64,000 nt of DNA, from assembly GCA_016928775.1 (NCBI GenBank), contig JAFGKD010000116.1:1-64000 (forward strand). The letters run 5' to 3'. Positions 17,123 through 26,516 of this stretch are shown piece by piece. Each line of letters begins with the position of its first letter. Within the stretch, counting starts at the first letter, position 1. A program made the position numbers and the translations under genes. Source of the stretch: Candidatus Zhuqueibacterota bacterium (GTDB lineage Bacteria; Zhuqueibacterota; Zhuqueibacteria; Residuimicrobiales; Krinioviventaceae). A model generated the notes under the pieces. The model did no database searches. It had not been told where the DNA came from and saw nothing but the letters and a program-made list of their open reading frames with translations.

Positions 17123-18859
17123 GTGCTAAAATTCCATCTTTTTGCTATACTCATTCTGAATATTTCGATGGGCATGGCTGCTGAATTAACTAAAAGCGCG
17201 CTCAAAGCCATGGGGGCGCCGAACAATCCGCACGTTGAAGTGGCGTGGAATCGATATTATGATCATGCGGGAATCAGGGATATCTGCGAACGACTGGAAA
17301 AAGCACATCCTGACCTGATTCAACTGGGGTCCATTGGAAAATCGGTGCAGGGACTGGATATTTATATCTTGACCGTTACCAACTTGAAAAAAGGTACGGC
17401 AGACCGCAAGCCGGCGATGTATATTGATGGCAATATCCACTCCAATGAAATCCAGGGCAGCGAAGTTGCACTTTATACAGCATGGTATCTCGTCGAGAAT
17501 TATGGACACGTCGACTGGATTACAGAACTGCTTGATAAGAAGACATTTTATGTCGTTCCCACGATTAATCCGGATGCCCGCGATTATTACATCCATCAAG
17601 GGAACACGCCGCACTCACCACGCTCCGGTTTGTTACCGCGTGATGATGACGGTGATGGCCTTGTTGACGAAGATCCTATGGACGACCTTGATGGCGACGG
17701 CCATATCGTCAGAATGCGTCGTCGCAATCCAAATGGTCGCTGGAAAGTTGATCCGGATGATCCGAGAATGATGATCCAGGCCGATCCCGATGAAAAGGGA
17801 GATTATGATTATTTGGGCTGGGAGGGCATCGACAATGACGACGATGGACGTGTCAATGAGGATGGTCCTGGATTCTACGATCCAAACCGAAATTGGGGGT
17901 GGCGATGGCAGCCATCGTATGTCCAGTATGGTTCGGATCAATATCCTTTTTCCATCCCGGAAAATCGTGCTGTCGCTGATTTTGTTTTGGCGCATCCCAA
18001 TATTGGCGGTGCCCAAAGTTACCATAATTCAGGTGGTATGATCCTGCGTGGCCCAGGCACTGAAGATGACTCGTCCTACAGCTCGAACGATCAACGTGTT
18101 TATGAAAACATTGGCAAGCTTGGCGAACAGATGCTGCCAGAATACAAATATATGGTGCTGTGGAAAGATTTGTATTCCGTTTATGGTGGCGAGCTGGACT
18201 GGTTTTACGGTGCTCGCGGCATTTACACTTTCACCAATGAATTATGGACATCATTTGATTATTTTCGCCATGTGGATGACGATGCGGAATGGTTTGGTCG
18301 ACAAAAGGAGGTTTATCGATTTGATGAGTTATTGCTTTTTGGCGAGGGGATCATCTCGTGGAAAAAAATCGAACATCCGCAGTACGGCGAGATTGAAATT
18401 GGCGGCGTTAAAAAATCATGGACACGCACTGCTCCATCATTTTTGCTTGAAGATATGTGTCATCGAAATATGGCCTTCACCCTGTTCCATGCCTATCATT
18501 TACCCCTGGTTTCCATAGATTCGGTCTCGGTCACATCGCTGGGTGCCGGGCTCTCGCAGGTTGATGTGCTCATCGTCAACAATCGCATGATTCCGACGCG
18601 CTCGGATCACGAGATCAACAATAAATTCACACGCCCGGATTGGATCACTTTGGAAGATGCCAATGTCGTCGCCGGATTTGTCGTGACCAATCCACTCCTG
18701 AATCTGACTGTAGAGCAAAAATACAAACCTGAACGCATCAACATCAATTGCGTTCCGCCCATGGCAAGCGTGTACGTCCGTTGGCTGATCACCGGCACGC
18801 CACGCGGGAGCATTGTTTACGATTCGGCCAAGGGTGGACTTTTACGCTACACGTTCTAA
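17123..18859 (+). CDS. Exported M14-family zinc carboxypeptidase
   Basis: Exported metallopeptidase of 578 residues with a full M14 active site: zinc ligands His and Glu in NIHSNEIQGSE, the third ligand His in AQSYHNSGG, and catalytic Glu in YTFTNELW. Between them, residues near 170-260 carry several Asp-rich calcium-type loops (DDDGDGLVDED, DDLDGDGHI, DNDDDGRVNED). A C-terminal beta domain of about 130 residues follows. It probably trims peptides in the periplasm or outside the cell. Start: GTG 17123 lies 6 bases after AAGGAG and opens the signal peptide (LKFHLFAILIL); GTG 17120 and ATG 17096 are alternatives. Confidence 0.88.
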   Translation: MLKFHLFAILILNISMGMAAELTKSALKAMGAPNNPHVEVAWNRYYDHAGIRDICERLEKAHPDLIQLGSIGKSVQGLDIYILTVTNLKKGTADRKPAMYIDGNIHSNEIQGSEVALYTAWYLVENYGHVDWITELLDKKTFYVVPTINPDARDYYIHQGNTPHSPRSGLLPRDDDGDGLVDEDPMDDLDGDGHIVRMRRRNPNGRWKVDPDDPRMMIQADPDEKGDYDYLGWEGIDNDDDGRVNEDGPGFYDPNRNWGWRWQPSYVQYGSDQYPFSIPENRAVADFVLAHPNIGGAQSYHNSGGMILRGPGTEDDSSYSSNDQRVYENIGKLGEQMLPEYKYMVLWKDLYSVYGGELDWFYGARGIYTFTNELWTSFDYFRHVDDDAEWFGRQKEVYRFDELLLFGEGIISWKKIEHPQYGEIEIGGVKKSWTRTAPSFLLEDMCHRNMAFTLFHAYHLPLVSIDSVSVTSLGAGLSQVDVLIVNNRMIPTRSDHEINNKFTRPDWITLEDANVVAGFVVTNPLLNLTVEQKYKPERININCVPPMASVYVRWLITGTPRGSIVYDSAKGGLLRYTF

Positions 18860-18876
18860 TTCAATACTGGCACCGG

Positions 18877-19806
18877 ATGAATATTCGCACGGTGAAATCA
18901 GATTTTCTTCTGCTTCTCACCGCTGCTATATGGGGTTTTGCTTTTGTCGCACAACGTATGGGTATGGAGTTCGTTGGTCCGTTTCTATTCAACGCGATAC
19001 GTTTTGCTTTGGGTACAGCGGCGATGTTACCCTTTGTTCTTCGCACGCGCCGAAAACCGAAACGAGCCGGTGTTATGCCAGGGCTGGTTGGTTGTCTTGC
19101 AGCAGGTATTTTTCTGTTTCTAGGATCTTCATTGCAGCAAGTTGGCATTGTCTATACGACCGCCGGTAAAGCCGGATTTATCACCGGACTTTATGTTATT
19201 ATCGTGCCGTTTATCGGTGTGTTTTTCAAACATAAAATTGGCTTTGGCAACTGGACGGGCGCGATCCTCGCGGCAGTTGGCCTTTATTTTTTGACGATAA
19301 CAAACGCCTTTATCATACAAAAGGGTGATTTTTTGGTTTTTTTGAGTGCCTTTTTTTGGGCAGCACATGTGCACATCATCGCCTGGCTGGCACCACAAAT
19401 TGAGTCAAGCCGTATTGCGATGCTGCAGTTTGCCATCGTGTCAATTTTGAGCTTTTTTGTGGCCTTTGCAATAGAGTCGTTTGCGCTTTGCGACATTTTC
19501 AATGCTGCGATTCCCATTTTGTACGGTGGCTTGATGTCGGTCGGTGTTGCCTACACGTTGCAGGTTGTGGCGCAGAAATATGCTCCCCCAACGCACGCCG
19601 CCATCATTCTCAGTCTCGAAGCCGTGTTTGCGGTTCTCGGCGGCTGGCTTGTTTTGTCTGAAATGTTGTCACGGCGGAGTGTGTTGGGGTGCGCGTTCAT
19701 GTTGACAGGAATGTTGATTTCTCATGTTGGATCAGGGTTTCGGCCCAGTCGGCGTATTAAAGCGTCGATATACGAGCATTCCCCTCAAAAAGATAAATTA
19801 ATTTGA
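18877..19806 (+). CDS. DMT-superfamily (EamA) transporter
   Basis: Inner-membrane protein of 309 residues with about ten helices in two EamA repeats. The N-terminal LTAAIWGFAFVAQRMGM and, in the second half, THAAIILSLEAVFAVLGGWLVL are typical of drug/metabolite exporters of the RhaT/YdcZ/EamA type. The substrate cannot be told. ATG 18877 begins the first helix, 17 bases after the M14 gene, with only a weak GG before it; a longer frame upstream overlaps the M14 coding sequence and is not credible. Confidence 0.88.
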   Translation: MNIRTVKSDFLLLLTAAIWGFAFVAQRMGMEFVGPFLFNAIRFALGTAAMLPFVLRTRRKPKRAGVMPGLVGCLAAGIFLFLGSSLQQVGIVYTTAGKAGFITGLYVIIVPFIGVFFKHKIGFGNWTGAILAAVGLYFLTITNAFIIQKGDFLVFLSAFFWAAHVHIIAWLAPQIESSRIAMLQFAIVSILSFFVAFAIESFALCDIFNAAIPILYGGLMSVGVAYTLQVVAQKYAPPTHAAIILSLEAVFAVLGGWLVLSEMLSRRSVLGCAFMLTGMLISHVGSGFRPSRRIKASIYEHSPQKDKLI

Positions 19807-19854
19807 AGAAAAGATGAATAAATGTCAGGATAATTGAGAAAGGAGACAATCACC

Positions 19855-20047
19855 ATGAGAGCAATATTTTACATGGCTACCACTATTTTATTACTTGGCT
19901 GTTCTGGTAAATGGGACACTTTTGACCGCCCCCCGGATCAATGCGCCGATTACTGAGGGCGTCGCCCTCATTCAGGGCGATTTTACTGCAGAAGATGTGG
20001 AACGTATTGTCAATGGTATTAATGCAAAAAACAGCATACACCCTTGA
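19855..20047 (+). pseudogene. Small lipoprotein gene broken by a frameshift in a C6 run
   Basis: From ATG 19855, with AAGGAG upstream, the frame encodes a lipoprotein signal (ILLLGCSGK, Cys16) and stops at TGA 19954-19956 after 33 codons. Directly after the CCCCCC run at 19929-19934, the next frame continues with protein-like sequence (INAPITEGVALIQGD, then FTAEDVERIVNGIN) to TGA 20045-20047. Removing one C gives a single 63-residue lipoprotein. It could be a sequencing or assembly slip, phase variation at the C-tract, or a real pseudogene. I do not recognise the family. Confidence 0.6.
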
Positions 20048-20106
20048 TGGCGAAAAAACAAATTCAATATTTCAGGCTATTTTTTCCTCGTATGTATGGC
20101 CCGAAA

Positions 20107-22425
20107 TCAATCCATGATATAGCCATAATACAATCCCATATAATACGGCAGTGTGAACACCGCCCCATCGGATAATGTATGCCCATTTCCGCCGGTGACA
20201 AGATCATAGGGATCGTGATTCCAGTGATTAAAATGCCGTTCGTCAACCGGGATCACTTTGCCGTTCACGCGGCGCCCGCGCCCTGCATAGCTATCCTCAT
20301 CAAAATGGCGCTGCAGGTCATCAATCGGCATGATGTCGATGCGCCGGCTGTTATCGTGCTGCCAGTCGATACGGTCGAGCGGGAACCGTTGCAGGGTTTC
20401 AATGGCATCCTCCAGCCACGGACCGACGGGTTCCAGAGAATAGGTGCCCCATGCGTCGGTGAACGATTGTCCCGAGCATGATGCGGCATATATAAAATTA
20501 AAGAATGGATTCATTTCCGGCAGCTCCAGTCGACCGTATGTCCAGCAGGCTAAAGCAATTCGATCTTTCCAGTCTTTGTGCGGTGCATATTTGATAAAAT
20601 TGTACAACATCATCATGGCCATTTCGTCATCGGATTGATTGCCTGTGCCAATGCCACGCTGCGTTTTTGGCAGTTGCGCGTTTTGCAGATAGCCATGGTT
20701 TTCAACCAGGTACTCGGCGTATTTTGTATATTTTTTATCGTCTGTAATATGAGCAGCTGTGACCAGATAGGCTAACATGCTGAGCGAATTTAGATTCCGG
20801 TCAAAAACCCAATTGCGATCATGATTCAATTCATAAGGATTAAAACGCGCCCAGCGCGTCGGTTTACCATCGTGATCAACAAGCTGAAAATCGTGTTCGA
20901 TCAGATGATCGGTCAACGCGGCTACATGAAAGCGCAGCAGATTTTTTTCCACTTGTGTCTCTGCGACGAGATCGTAATAAAGACCATAGAAAAAATAGTG
21001 ACCATCGAGTTCGTCGGAGCTCGTATCGGTTTTCCAGTACCATTTACCGTCCTGACTCTTTGGCCAGCGCGGGGAGATAATCTTCCACAGCGAATCATTC
21101 TCGGCTTTGTGCCGCAGATCGCGTTCGATTCGGCCTTCATTTGGATCAGGCCCGTCGGTCGGTAATATAGTGCGCGCGACAAAGCCTCGGGGAGCCGAGT
21201 GGCTGCCGCCCTGGGTTACTTTAGCTAAAAACTCCAGCGCTTTAAATGCCTGGTCGGCACGCTTTTTGGCCAAAGGATCTCCTGTTGCCGCGTAAGCAAA
21301 ACACTCGCCCGCGCCGTACATGCTCGTCCACAGACCATCGTTGTCACTATCGTGTTGGATAAAGCTGCTTTTATCCCCAGCTTTTTCAAGATGAACATCC
21401 AGGACATACTCGTAAGGTGTCCGCCGGTGATATCGATCAATCTGCTCTTCATACCAGGCTGCCTTTTCCGCAAGGGTCATCGGTATCCACTCAATAAAGC
21501 TGATGCCTCGGGGAGTTGCACAATATGATGCGCCGCTTTGGTCAACCGCTATATCATTGATAAAGTCATCCGGCAACCAGCGCAAACCCTGACGGTACGC
21601 CCAACGGGAGTCGTCAAATCGGATGGCGCCTTTATCCGTGCCAAACCAGACCGCTCCATCGCCACCGGCGTCCAGGCAGGTGAACGAATGATAAGGAAGA
21701 CCGTCGCTGCCGGTATAGAGCTCCCACGACGAGCCGGTATAACAACCAACCCCCTGGGAGCTGGCGAACCACAATTGCCCTTTAGCATCAAAAGCGACAC
21801 CTCGCACATTGGTCAGCGCCCAGCTTTCGGTGCGACTGGATGGGAAAATCGGGAGTGCAGTTTTTTGTCCCGCATAATACTTGAACAGACCAACATCCGC
21901 TGCTATCCACAGGCTGCCATCGGGCGCCATGGCCATATCATTTATCGTAAAGCTGGTTTTGATCAATCGCTTGAGCTTTATTCTGTTTGCAGAGGCATCG
22001 AATCGAAATATACCATTGTTGGTGCACAGATGATGTGCTATGTGGAGACGAGCCCCATCATATTTTTCGCCTCGCAATTCGATGGTTCTCACAAGCGCGT
22101 GATCCTCAACGATACCTATATGGAATCTGTTTGCTCTTTTGTACAATACCTGGAGTTGATCACCAGAACTGGCCAAATCAATCACAAGCGTCTTTTCCAA
22201 TCCCGGTTCACTTTTCCATATGCCATTCGCCAAACAAAATAGTCCGCTGTCTGTTGCAGCATATGCTGTATGGTCATCGAGAACACATACACCCCCTGTC
22301 TCTCGAGTTGGCAATCCGGATTCCGTTGAATAAAAAGTGGATTGCTCCTGCAGAAATTCGCCGTTTTCGGTCTGTGCGGAAACAAGTGTGATGCATGCCA
22401 GCAATATAATGTAAAAGATCTTCAT
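20107..22425 (-). CDS. Exported two-component-regulator-type propeller fused to a helical barrel domain
   Basis: Exported protein of 772 residues; the signal peptide ends near VSAQT. Residues about 30-350 are beta-propeller blades of the kind in hybrid-sensor periplasmic domains, with repeats such as DGSLWIAADVGLFKY, KGQLWFASSQGVGCY and DGAVWFGTDKGAIRF. From about 380 on, the sequence is helical and aromatic-rich with a DSDNDGLWTSMYGAGECFAYAATGD-like start (spread over residues 385-410), as in alpha/alpha-toroid sugar enzymes. No kinase or membrane domain follows, so it is not a sensor. ATG 22425 follows AGGA. Its neighbour upstream is a glycosidase, so a role in polysaccharide use is likely. 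Confidence 0.7.
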   Translation of the reverse strand: MKIFYIILLACITLVSAQTENGEFLQEQSTFYSTESGLPTRETGGVCVLDDHTAYAATDSGLFCLANGIWKSEPGLEKTLVIDLASSGDQLQVLYKRANRFHIGIVEDHALVRTIELRGEKYDGARLHIAHHLCTNNGIFRFDASANRIKLKRLIKTSFTINDMAMAPDGSLWIAADVGLFKYYAGQKTALPIFPSSRTESWALTNVRGVAFDAKGQLWFASSQGVGCYTGSSWELYTGSDGLPYHSFTCLDAGGDGAVWFGTDKGAIRFDDSRWAYRQGLRWLPDDFINDIAVDQSGASYCATPRGISFIEWIPMTLAEKAAWYEEQIDRYHRRTPYEYVLDVHLEKAGDKSSFIQHDSDNDGLWTSMYGAGECFAYAATGDPLAKKRADQAFKALEFLAKVTQGGSHSAPRGFVARTILPTDGPDPNEGRIERDLRHKAENDSLWKIISPRWPKSQDGKWYWKTDTSSDELDGHYFFYGLYYDLVAETQVEKNLLRFHVAALTDHLIEHDFQLVDHDGKPTRWARFNPYELNHDRNWVFDRNLNSLSMLAYLVTAAHITDDKKYTKYAEYLVENHGYLQNAQLPKTQRGIGTGNQSDDEMAMMMLYNFIKYAPHKDWKDRIALACWTYGRLELPEMNPFFNFIYAASCSGQSFTDAWGTYSLEPVGPWLEDAIETLQRFPLDRIDWQHDNSRRIDIMPIDDLQRHFDEDSYAGRGRRVNGKVIPVDERHFNHWNHDPYDLVTGGNGHTLSDGAVFTLPYYMGLYYGYIMD

Positions 22426-22538
22426 CGTTTTTCCTGGTCTGTTAAAAAGTATGGTAAATATGAGATGTACAATACAAAAATTACATGAATGGTTCAATGC
22501 AAAAAATTGCGTGACAGAGTTGACTGATCTCGGGCGAT

Positions 22539-24710
22539 TTATTCGCGTAAAATTTCATAATGCATGGCTGTGTTTGATGCTTTGAGATCAAAAGAATACC
22601 CCTCCGGCGTAACCGCGGTTTCCAGCGAATCTATTCGGCGTCCTCCCGGGCTCAGTGCGTATACTTTGACTGGATTATTCGTTTTAAATATGACAGTGCC
22701 TTCAATTGGCTGCATGACAAAGGGAAAGTGGCCGGTCTGTTCTATGATGCTAAAGTCTTCCGCCATCCGGATGTCAGAAAAGCGCGCATCTCCCGAGGTA
22801 GAGATGAGAATTCGTTCTGAAGCGATCAGGGGTTTATTGGTCAACGAAGAGGCCAAGATGACGCCGAATTCGGTTTTCATCTCGAATGTCATGGCTGATG
22901 TTTGCAGCGTCCGGTCGCTGAAAAAACCAATGACTCCCTGGGTGCGCGGCGAATTCAAAACCACCAGACCTTCGCGAGTGTTCCAGCTGATTTCTTGAGT
23001 GACACTTGTGTAAACACCATCGGCTTCCAATGCCGCTTTAAGCAACGTCGAATTGTTGCATTGGGGACCATTTGGCATGTCCGTGAACGCCAGACCATAG
23101 GTACCGATCAATGACACCTCGGGGTGGTGCTCCACTTTGCTGACCGGATGCATCACCTGCGACGGTGTGAGAACTTTAAAGTAGCCATTATTATCGTGCT
23201 GGAAATCCTGACGGTGGAATAAAAGTGCTGAAACAGGGATAAGGTTCATTTGAGTCGGATCAAAGATTACCTCAAAGGAATTTATGGTGTCCGGTTCAGC
23301 TTCGCGGGCGCCCCAGTAGGCGTAGTGCATCGGATGCCAGCCGTGCAGGCAGGAATAGGCGGCGATGAGTGGCGTACCCTCGGCGCGGTAGGGATTGGGT
23401 AACGGATTGTGCCATTCGGAAATTGTATACGGTTTGCCGAAGACGCGTCGCCGGGCGAGACCGCCGATGTTGCCGCCAATCGGATTCTTGACCATTGGTT
23501 CCGGCTGTACGCCCTGGCCGGCGATGTAATTGTACTCATTTTTCGGATGCGTCCAGTAGTCGTGACGATCGACATAGTCCAGCCTGGCGTTCACGTGCAA
23601 ATCGGCGGCATTGCTGCACCAGTGGTTGCTGCCGGCAATGGGGATTTTCAGGCCGATTTTTCGCAGAAAAGAATACATTTGTTGATAATAATTGTCCTGA
23701 AGGTCATACAAAAATTTATAGGTATCGCGTTTTCGCTGTTCACTCACCGGCCAGTCGGCATCTGTCTTATAAATGTGCGGGATGGCAATTGTCGCTTCCA
23801 TTAAACTTTCATTGTCGTAAAGTGCGATTTTGTCTTTTTGCGACCATCGGATGACCAGACTCTCCTGATCGCCATATTTCGCCTCTAGCCATTCGGCAAA
23901 TAGCGACTGTAGCATGTTTTTGTAAAAACCGGAATTGATAGCAAAGCCACCATTTGGTTGCAGCCAAAAAAGCGAATTTTCATTGATGATTTCCGTCAAC
24001 ACCAGTGCCGGATCGTCGATCATGGCGAGCCCGGTGTAGGGATTGACGGCAGTCAGTATGGCCTGAAGATACTCTTGCTGCAGATCGATTAAATAGGGAT
24101 CAAACATACCTTCGACTTTGAAACCTTGATGTATATCTGAAAAACCTTCGGCATCACCCGGAAAATCATCGCCCTGCATGATCCATCGTGATGAGAGGTG
24201 GCTGAGAAAAATATAGATGCCACGCTGCTTGAGGCAGTAAAACATGTAAAAAAATTTGTCCAACATTTCTTTATCGATTTCGCGCGTTGTCTCCGGCATT
24301 TGACCGCCGAAAAAGCTGCGTTGCACGACTTTGTCTGTCCATGGTTTCACCACATCGAGGTGGTGCATGCGAATGATGTTGGCGCCGGAGCGCGCGATGA
24401 TGTCCGCTAAATAGTGTGCCTCGTTTTTGTCCGGAAAGTTGGCCTCGCCGAAAATATTGCCACCCCAGAAACGCGCCGGTGTGCCATCCGCAAACACAAA
24501 TTTATCATCCTGCACTGTCAGAAAACCGTGCTGTCCTGCCGGCGCTTCGAGCAACCAGGACATGTCGAGGGCAGTGCCCTGCATTTCCGCATACGATGAC
24601 AGTGGAAACGGGAGCCAGTTTGACGTATCCAGTGTGACGGCTGGCGGTAGCGTCTGAGTGAATCCTGATTGTACAATCGTCAATAACAAAATGGCAATCA
24701 TCTTTTTCAT
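22539..24710 (-). CDS. Exported clan GH-A glycoside hydrolase (GH5-like)
   Basis: Exported protein of 723 residues with a signal peptide ending near GFTQT. The TIM barrel starts with FWGGNIFGEANFPDK and RSGANIIRMHHLD. Catalytic glutamates fit the clan GH-A pattern: acid/base near residue 244 in TEIINEN and nucleophile near 431 in YTISEWHNP. The last 200 residues form a beta-rich domain (GEGTVIFKTN-like strand pattern). The sugar substrate is not known; GH5, GH39 or an unclassified family are possible. ATG 24710 has GGAG at 6 bases; GTG 24713 directly precedes it. Confidence 0.8.
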   Translation of the reverse strand: MKKMIAILLLTIVQSGFTQTLPPAVTLDTSNWLPFPLSSYAEMQGTALDMSWLLEAPAGQHGFLTVQDDKFVFADGTPARFWGGNIFGEANFPDKNEAHYLADIIARSGANIIRMHHLDVVKPWTDKVVQRSFFGGQMPETTREIDKEMLDKFFYMFYCLKQRGIYIFLSHLSSRWIMQGDDFPGDAEGFSDIHQGFKVEGMFDPYLIDLQQEYLQAILTAVNPYTGLAMIDDPALVLTEIINENSLFWLQPNGGFAINSGFYKNMLQSLFAEWLEAKYGDQESLVIRWSQKDKIALYDNESLMEATIAIPHIYKTDADWPVSEQRKRDTYKFLYDLQDNYYQQMYSFLRKIGLKIPIAGSNHWCSNAADLHVNARLDYVDRHDYWTHPKNEYNYIAGQGVQPEPMVKNPIGGNIGGLARRRVFGKPYTISEWHNPLPNPYRAEGTPLIAAYSCLHGWHPMHYAYWGAREAEPDTINSFEVIFDPTQMNLIPVSALLFHRQDFQHDNNGYFKVLTPSQVMHPVSKVEHHPEVSLIGTYGLAFTDMPNGPQCNNSTLLKAALEADGVYTSVTQEISWNTREGLVVLNSPRTQGVIGFFSDRTLQTSAMTFEMKTEFGVILASSLTNKPLIASERILISTSGDARFSDIRMAEDFSIIEQTGHFPFVMQPIEGTVIFKTNNPVKVYALSPGGRRIDSLETAVTPEGYSFDLKASNTAMHYEILRE

Positions 24711-24783
24711 CACATTCTCCGCTTTTTTATGTTTACTGATCGATATTTTATTTTTCCGCTATGATTCTGATACCGGCTCACGT

Positions 24784-25773
24784 TCAAAGAAGCGATTGCA
24801 GCTTTTTCAGCACACTTGTCGGTTCGATTTTCAGGTTGCCAGGATAGGCATTGGTGATACCATCCTGAATGACATCCGCTTTTTTGCCTAACGGCGCCCA
24901 GCGTCCCGGATGCATGGGAGAACGTGATGGGTAAAGGCCGATGGCGTATTTCCCAAGGGCAGCGGCAAGATGCAACGGGCCGGTGCTGTTCGCCAGTAAG
25001 CCATCCGCCGAAGCGATAAAGCTGATCAATTCCGCAAGGTTCATTTTGCCGGTCAAATCATGTACAAATGGAACATCCCGCTGCAAGTGATGTCGTATCT
25101 CCTGGCCGTCACTCTCTGTTCCGGTAATAAATATGCAAAATCTCTCCCGAGGCAACAGCTTGATCAGCTCGACAAAATTGTTTAGCCCCCATTCCTGAGC
25201 GCTGCCTTTGGAGGTCGGGTGGATGATGAGGTTGAATCTGTTTGCTGACAAGGTGCCAGCGAATTCGGGCTGTAGCGGTTGTGGTCTGGTCAGACCATAA
25301 AGCCGGGCAATTTCTTTGCAAGTATATAAAGACTTTGCACCGAGCGGGCCAAGTAATTTTAAATTGAGCTGCGCTTCATGCTCGGGCGAATTTTTGCGCG
25401 ACAGTCGCACATGTTTGTTGCACGTCCACCAATGATAGAGCCGATTCGTTGTGCCACAACGCAGCGGGATTCGCGCGCGCTGTGCGGCGCGAGCAATGTC
25501 TCTGCGGGGGAACACATGGATGATCATCTCGGCTCTTGTACTTTTGAGCCATTCAGCTTGTTCACGTGGCGAGCTTGTTTTCACATCATCCCAATTCCAG
25601 AATTCTGCCACATGTTCGCAAGCATGGATGACAGGTTGCGTATAGGCTTGTCCCAGAAATAAAATTTCTGCTTTCGGCCGCAGTTGGCGTAGCAGGCCAG
25701 CCATTGGCAGCGTCAACACGACATCGCCGATGCTGTCGGTACGGCTGAGAAGAATGCGCGTCAATGCTTTCAT
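24784..25773 (-). CDS. Glycosyltransferase family 9 (heptosyltransferase-like)
   Basis: Cytosolic or membrane-associated transferase of 329 residues in the ADP-heptose:LPS heptosyltransferase family. The N-terminus SRTDSIGDVVLTLPMAGLLR is the usual nucleophile-free opening; IIHPTSKGSAQEW and LLANSTGPLHLAAALGK form the donor-sugar site, with PSRSPMHPGRW near the end. It suggests that the cell builds an LPS-type core. There is no adjacent waa cluster. ATG 25773 was chosen since the conserved domain starts directly after it; the ribosome site is weak. Confidence 0.88.
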   Translation of the reverse strand: MKALTRILLSRTDSIGDVVLTLPMAGLLRQLRPKAEILFLGQAYTQPVIHACEHVAEFWNWDDVKTSSPREQAEWLKSTRAEMIIHVFPRRDIARAAQRARIPLRCGTTNRLYHWWTCNKHVRLSRKNSPEHEAQLNLKLLGPLGAKSLYTCKEIARLYGLTRPQPLQPEFAGTLSANRFNLIIHPTSKGSAQEWGLNNFVELIKLLPRERFCIFITGTESDGQEIRHHLQRDVPFVHDLTGKMNLAELISFIASADGLLANSTGPLHLAAALGKYAIGLYPSRSPMHPGRWAPLGKKADVIQDGITNAYPGNLKIEPTSVLKKLQSLL

Positions 25774-25906
25774 AAAATGACGAAATAATAGATAAAAAGA
25801 AGCCGTTTTACGTAAGGTGACAATTAAAATAGACAGCCCGGTGGTCGGGACGTTCTCTGTTGCGAAAGAATACACATTTCAGATGATAATAAAAAGGACA
25901 TTTTGT

Positions 25907-26377
25907 ATGAAATTTATAAAAATAATCCTTATTTCTTTTTTGGTGGCTGTGGCAGTCCAGGCGCAAACTCGAGAATACGATCCTTTCAGGCATGCTGATC
26001 AGGCTATGACTGTTCTCACCGGGTGGAGTGTTGGATCCATCGCGGTGGGCACGGGCATGCTGTTTATGCCCAACACGCAGGTGCAATACGCTGGCATTCA
26101 AAATATCGCCTGGGGGGCGATTGACCTGGGCATTGCCGTTTGGGGTAAAAAATCGACACAGAAAAATATTGGCTATAAACCGCCCGAGCAACAACGCCAA
26201 GAATTCCAAAAAGCCTTGTGGATTAATGGATTATTGGACGTCGCTTACATCGGCGTCGGTTATTATCTCTATAAACACGGAAAGAATGATAAACTAAAAG
26301 GCACTGGCGCCGGCATTGTGGCGCAAGGAGGATTTTTATTCGTTTTTGATTGGGTGAATTTTCTAAAAACACTCTAG
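25907..26377 (+). CDS. Small exported membrane-associated protein of unknown function
   Basis: Protein of 156 residues with a signal peptide (cleavage after VQAQ). The mature part has a hydrophobic segment (GWSVGSIAVGTGMLF), a Gly/Ala segment (IQNIAWGAIDLGIAVWG), and two more near the end (GLLDVAYIGVGYYLY, GIVAQGGFLFVFDW), so it may sit in the membrane. I do not recognise the family with confidence. AAGGAC precedes the ATG. The gene is isolated between two minus-strand genes and ends in a possible terminator. Confidence 0.7.
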   Translation: MKFIKIILISFLVAVAVQAQTREYDPFRHADQAMTVLTGWSVGSIAVGTGMLFMPNTQVQYAGIQNIAWGAIDLGIAVWGKKSTQKNIGYKPPEQQRQEFQKALWINGLLDVAYIGVGYYLYKHGKNDKLKGTGAGIVAQGGFLFVFDWVNFLKTL

Positions 26378-26387
26378 GGTGTTTTTT
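26365..26387 (+). terminator. Possible terminator overlapping the stop of the small exported protein
   Basis: AAAAACAC (26365-26372) and GTGTTTTT (26379-26386) pair around TCTAGG, and the 3' arm runs into a T-tract. The stem includes the end of the coding sequence and its TAG stop. Confidence 0.5.
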
Positions 26388-26516
26388 ATCACAATACTGA
26401 GAGTAGTATATTTTTAGCAAAGTTAATGAGCCACGGATTTTCACACCGCGCCCTTTAGACGCGCCGTGCGATTCCTGGTGTATAAAAAGTTTCCATGCAC
26501 CTGAAAGAACAAGAAA

